Shown here piece by piece: positions 4,466-5,910 of a stretch of DNA of 5,910 bases. The DNA lies in NCBI GenBank assembly GCA_030619415.1, contig JAUXBM010000123.1, forward strand, positions 1 to 5,910, written 5' to 3'. A program made the position numbers and the translations under genes. This DNA comes from Chlorobiota bacterium. Lineage in GTDB: Bacteria > Bacteroidota > Bacteroidia > Bacteroidales > F082. The notes under the pieces are model-generated. The model worked only from the letters and a program-made list of their open reading frames with translations, ran no database searches and was not told the origin of the DNA. Numbering within the stretch: the stretch's first letter is position 1; each line of letters starts with the position of its first letter.

Positions 4466-5692
4466 TTGAATTTTGAATATTATATCGCAAAGCGGATATC
4501 GCCCGACAAATCGGATAACTACGCGCGTCCGGTAACCAGGATATCATACATCAGCATTGCTTTAGGCCTTGCGTTGATGATAATTTCTGTGGCTGTTGTT
4601 GTTGGGTTTAAACACTCAATCAGCGATAAAATTATAGGTTTTGCCTCGCATTTGCAAATTGTTCCTTTTGATAATAATGAATCCCTGGAAGAACAGCCTT
4701 TAAACGTTGACGAGGCCGTTATTGAAAAATTAAGGAACAACCCCGGGATTACACATCTGCAATTGACAGCAAAAAAAGCAGGCGTTGTAAAAACGGATGA
4801 TCAAATTCAGGGAATTGTTTTCAAAGGTGTGGGAACAGATTACGATCAACAGTTTTTAACCCGGAGTTTGGTTAAGGGAAGGTTTCTGGCAATAAATGAG
4901 TATGAACAAACAGATGAGGTGCTGATCTCGCAGATATTGGCAGATAAGCTTGAACTGGAACTGGGTGATGACATGCGAACCTGGTTTGTGGCAGGGGAAA
5001 AATCGCAGGCCCGGGGCCGGAAATTTAAGGTGATTGGCATATACAATACCAGCCTCGAAGAATTTGACAACGTCTTTGTTATTGGTGATTTAAAGCACAT
5101 CCAGAAATTAAATAATTGGGATGTTGACCAGGCCGGTAGTATTGAATTAATGGTTAAAAATCCTGATAACTTACGCGATTTTGCCTACGGATTATACCGG
5201 GAACTCCCTTTTAACCTCAACATATCGACTGTATTTGATGAGTATCCGCAAATTTTCAATTGGCTTGATTTGCTCGACATGAACGTAATCGTCATATTAA
5301 CATTGTTGATCCTTGTTGCAGCAATAACGATGATATCAACCTTACTGATTCTCATTATTGAGCGAACAAATATGGTCGGGGTATTGAAAGCAATGGGTGC
5401 AAATAACAGCTCGATCAGGAAGATATTTTTATACAAGGCCGGTAATATTATTATCAGGGGTATGCTCTGGGGCAATGGGCTTGGAATAGGATTTTATTAC
5501 GTGCAGCATTATTTCCAACTCATCCGCTTGTCGCCCGAAAATTATTATGTCGATTATGTGCCTGTTGAATTAAACTGGATATATTTTGTTTTGTTGAATT
5601 TGGGCACGTTCCTAATTTGTCTGATGATACTGATTGCACCTTCTCATTATATTACACGCATTGTGCCCGCGAGGGCATTGAGGTATGAGTAG
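4466..5692 (+). CDS. FtsX/LolC-E-like ABC transporter permease
   Basis: This is an inner-membrane permease of the FtsX/MacB type, of the LolC/E kind that extracts lipoproteins from the inner membrane together with an ATPase; its actual substrate is unproven. Numbering is from TTG 4466 (408 aa). An N-terminal cytoplasmic helix (NFEYYIAKRI) is followed by TM1 at about 27-48 (ISYISIALGLALMIISVAVV), a large periplasmic MacB-like domain (about 50-265), TM2 at about 272-298, and the cytoplasmic coupling segment ERTNMVGVLKAMGANNSSI (299-317). TM3 (about 323-346) and TM4 (about 372-393) follow, and the protein ends with the typical PARALRYE. Homologues I know usually start just before N-F/L-E-Y-x-I-A-K-R, and the -7 box at 4443-4450 would leave ATG 4433 untranscribed, so TTG 4466 is preferred. 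ATG 4433 would add 11 residues. No LolD-like ATPase is in the window, so its partner is encoded elsewhere. Confidence 0.88.
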   Translation: MNFEYYIAKRISPDKSDNYARPVTRISYISIALGLALMIISVAVVVGFKHSISDKIIGFASHLQIVPFDNNESLEEQPLNVDEAVIEKLRNNPGITHLQLTAKKAGVVKTDDQIQGIVFKGVGTDYDQQFLTRSLVKGRFLAINEYEQTDEVLISQILADKLELELGDDMRTWFVAGEKSQARGRKFKVIGIYNTSLEEFDNVFVIGDLKHIQKLNNWDVDQAGSIELMVKNPDNLRDFAYGLYRELPFNLNISTVFDEYPQIFNWLDLLDMNVIVILTLLILVAAITMISTLLILIIERTNMVGVLKAMGANNSSIRKIFLYKAGNIIIRGMLWGNGLGIGFYYVQHYFQLIRLSPENYYVDYVPVELNWIYFVLLNLGTFLICLMILIAPSHYITRIVPARALRYE

Positions 5693-5736
5693 GAGTGACT
5701 AAAGTGTGAAGTGAACTAAAGTACTTCAGTCACTCC
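5692..5736. repeat. Stem-loop directly after the permease stop
   Basis: GGAGTGACTAAAGT (5692-5705) pairs with ACTTCAGTCACTCC (5723-5736) over 14 positions with a single A-C mismatch, around a 17-nt loop. It starts on the last base of the stop codon. No T-run follows, so it is more likely a 3'-end stabiliser or part of the repeat cluster than an intrinsic terminator. The loop contains another near-copy of the same word, GTGAACTAAAGT (5711-5722). Confidence 0.6.
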
Positions 5737-5775
5737 AAATACTTTAGGCACTCCAAGTACTTCAGTCACTCTAAA
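5722..5775. repeat. Three tandem 18-nt repeats before the tRNA
   Basis: Three adjacent 18-nt units lie at 5722-5739 (TACTTCAGTCACTCCAAA), 5740-5757 (TACTTTAGGCACTCCAAG) and 5758-5775 (TACTTCAGTCACTCTAAA). Units 1 and 3 differ at one position; unit 2 differs from unit 1 at three. Inverted copies of the same word (GAGTGACTAAAGT, GTGAACTAAAGT) lie just before at 5693-5722. The array is untranslated and ends in an A8 run (5773-5780). There are no spacers, so this is not a CRISPR. Related TAAAGTG/CACTTTA repeats are, to my recollection, scattered in Bacteroidota genomes. Confidence 0.75.
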
Positions 5776-5791
5776 AAAAATCATCTTCCCT

Positions 5792-5823
5792 TTTCAGGAG
5801 AAAGTATAAATATTGTATTTTTG
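5792..5823 (+). promoter_or_regulatory. Promoter of tRNA-Arg
   Basis: TATTTTTG at 5816-5823 matches the Bacteroidota -7 consensus exactly. TTTC at 5792-5795 is a one-mismatch -33 TTTG at a 20-nt spacing. The predicted start is near 5829, a few bases before the mature tRNA 5' end at 5836, a normal arrangement for a tRNA gene. Confidence 0.6.
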
Positions 5824-5835
5824 CCGTCCAAATCG

Positions 5836-5909
5836 GGACCCGTAGCATAATTGGATAGTGCACCTGACTACGGATCAGGAGGTTGGGGGTTCGAGTCCCT
5901 TCGGGTTCA
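5836..5909 (+). tRNA. trnR: tRNA-Arg (anticodon ACG)
   Basis: A complete cloverleaf can be drawn. The acceptor GGACCCG (5836-5842) pairs with CGGGTTC (5902-5908), including one G-U pair. The D arm is GCAT/GTGC with GG at the expected place in the loop. The anticodon stem CCTGA/TCAGG encloses loop CTACGGA, with anticodon ACG at 5870-5872. The variable loop is 5 nt, and the T arm is GGGGG/CCCTT with loop TTCGAGT. ACG reads CGN arginine codons after A34-to-inosine editing by TadA. A20 in the D loop and discriminator A73 (5909) fit arginine identity. The window stops one base later (C at 5910), so it cannot be seen whether CCA is encoded. Confidence 0.97.
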
Positions 5910-5910
5910 C

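Noticed and set aside
4455..4547. Muramidase start at ATG 4547
   Set aside because: It adds a 31-residue stretch before a complete signal peptide and overlaps the conserved N-terminus of the permease gene.
5185..5475. Reverse-strand ORF of 96 codons within the permease gene
   Set aside because: It is antisense to conserved permease membrane segments; its hydrophobic character mirrors the sense strand.
5722..5775. Possible CRISPR array from regularly repeated units
   Set aside because: The 18-nt units abut with no unique spacers, and inverted copies are present. It is a simple repeat cluster.

Overview
The window looks like a chromosomal piece of an anaerobic, hydrogen-metabolising Bacteroidota (Bacteroidales-like) organism. 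Start codons lack Shine-Dalgarno sequences. Several upstream regions carry the Bacteroidota sigma -7 signature TAnnTTTG. A DUF1343/NamZ exo-muramidase and an N-terminal 'NFEYYIAKR' type FtsX/LolC-E permease fit the same group, and the spacers hold palindromic or short tandem repeats. Assignment below phylum is inference.

Left part (1-1511, + strand): a hydrogenase cluster. It opens with the 3' end of a group 3 (Mvh/HoxH-like) [NiFe]-hydrogenase large subunit, ending in the Ni-binding DPCxxCxxH motif plus a 28-residue tail. Next comes an unrecognised 157-aa protein with eight cysteines, then a HycI/HyaD-family maturation endopeptidase with its three expected nickel ligands. The protease would remove the tail of the large subunit. 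Both spacers between these genes contain a long imperfect palindrome of different sequence.

Middle (1512-3222, + strand): the most interesting part. A 94-aa protein has the layout of a nitrile-hydratase-like leader peptide (NHLP/proteusin-type RiPP precursor). It has its own promoter and is closed by a strong intrinsic terminator. Starting 26 bp after the terminator hairpin is a 399-aa JmjC/cupin Fe(II)/2-oxoglutarate oxygenase of the ROXA/YcfD type. Precursor, attenuating terminator and tailoring enzyme together suggest a two-gene peptide-modification locus, or a protein hydroxylase with a dedicated small partner. No radical SAM, YcaO, lanthipeptide synthetase, peptidase or exporter is present in the window.

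Right part (3223-5910): a NamZ/DUF1343 secreted N-acetylmuramidase on the - strand converges on the oxygenase gene with 8 bp between them. At its 5' end it is head to head with a LolC/E-like ABC permease on the + strand. The two starts are so close that each gene's promoter must lie in or next to the other's coding sequence, and both probably use non-ATG starts. After the permease come tandem and inverted copies of an 18-nt repeat, then a Bacteroidota-type promoter and a tRNA-Arg(ACG) that ends at the window edge.
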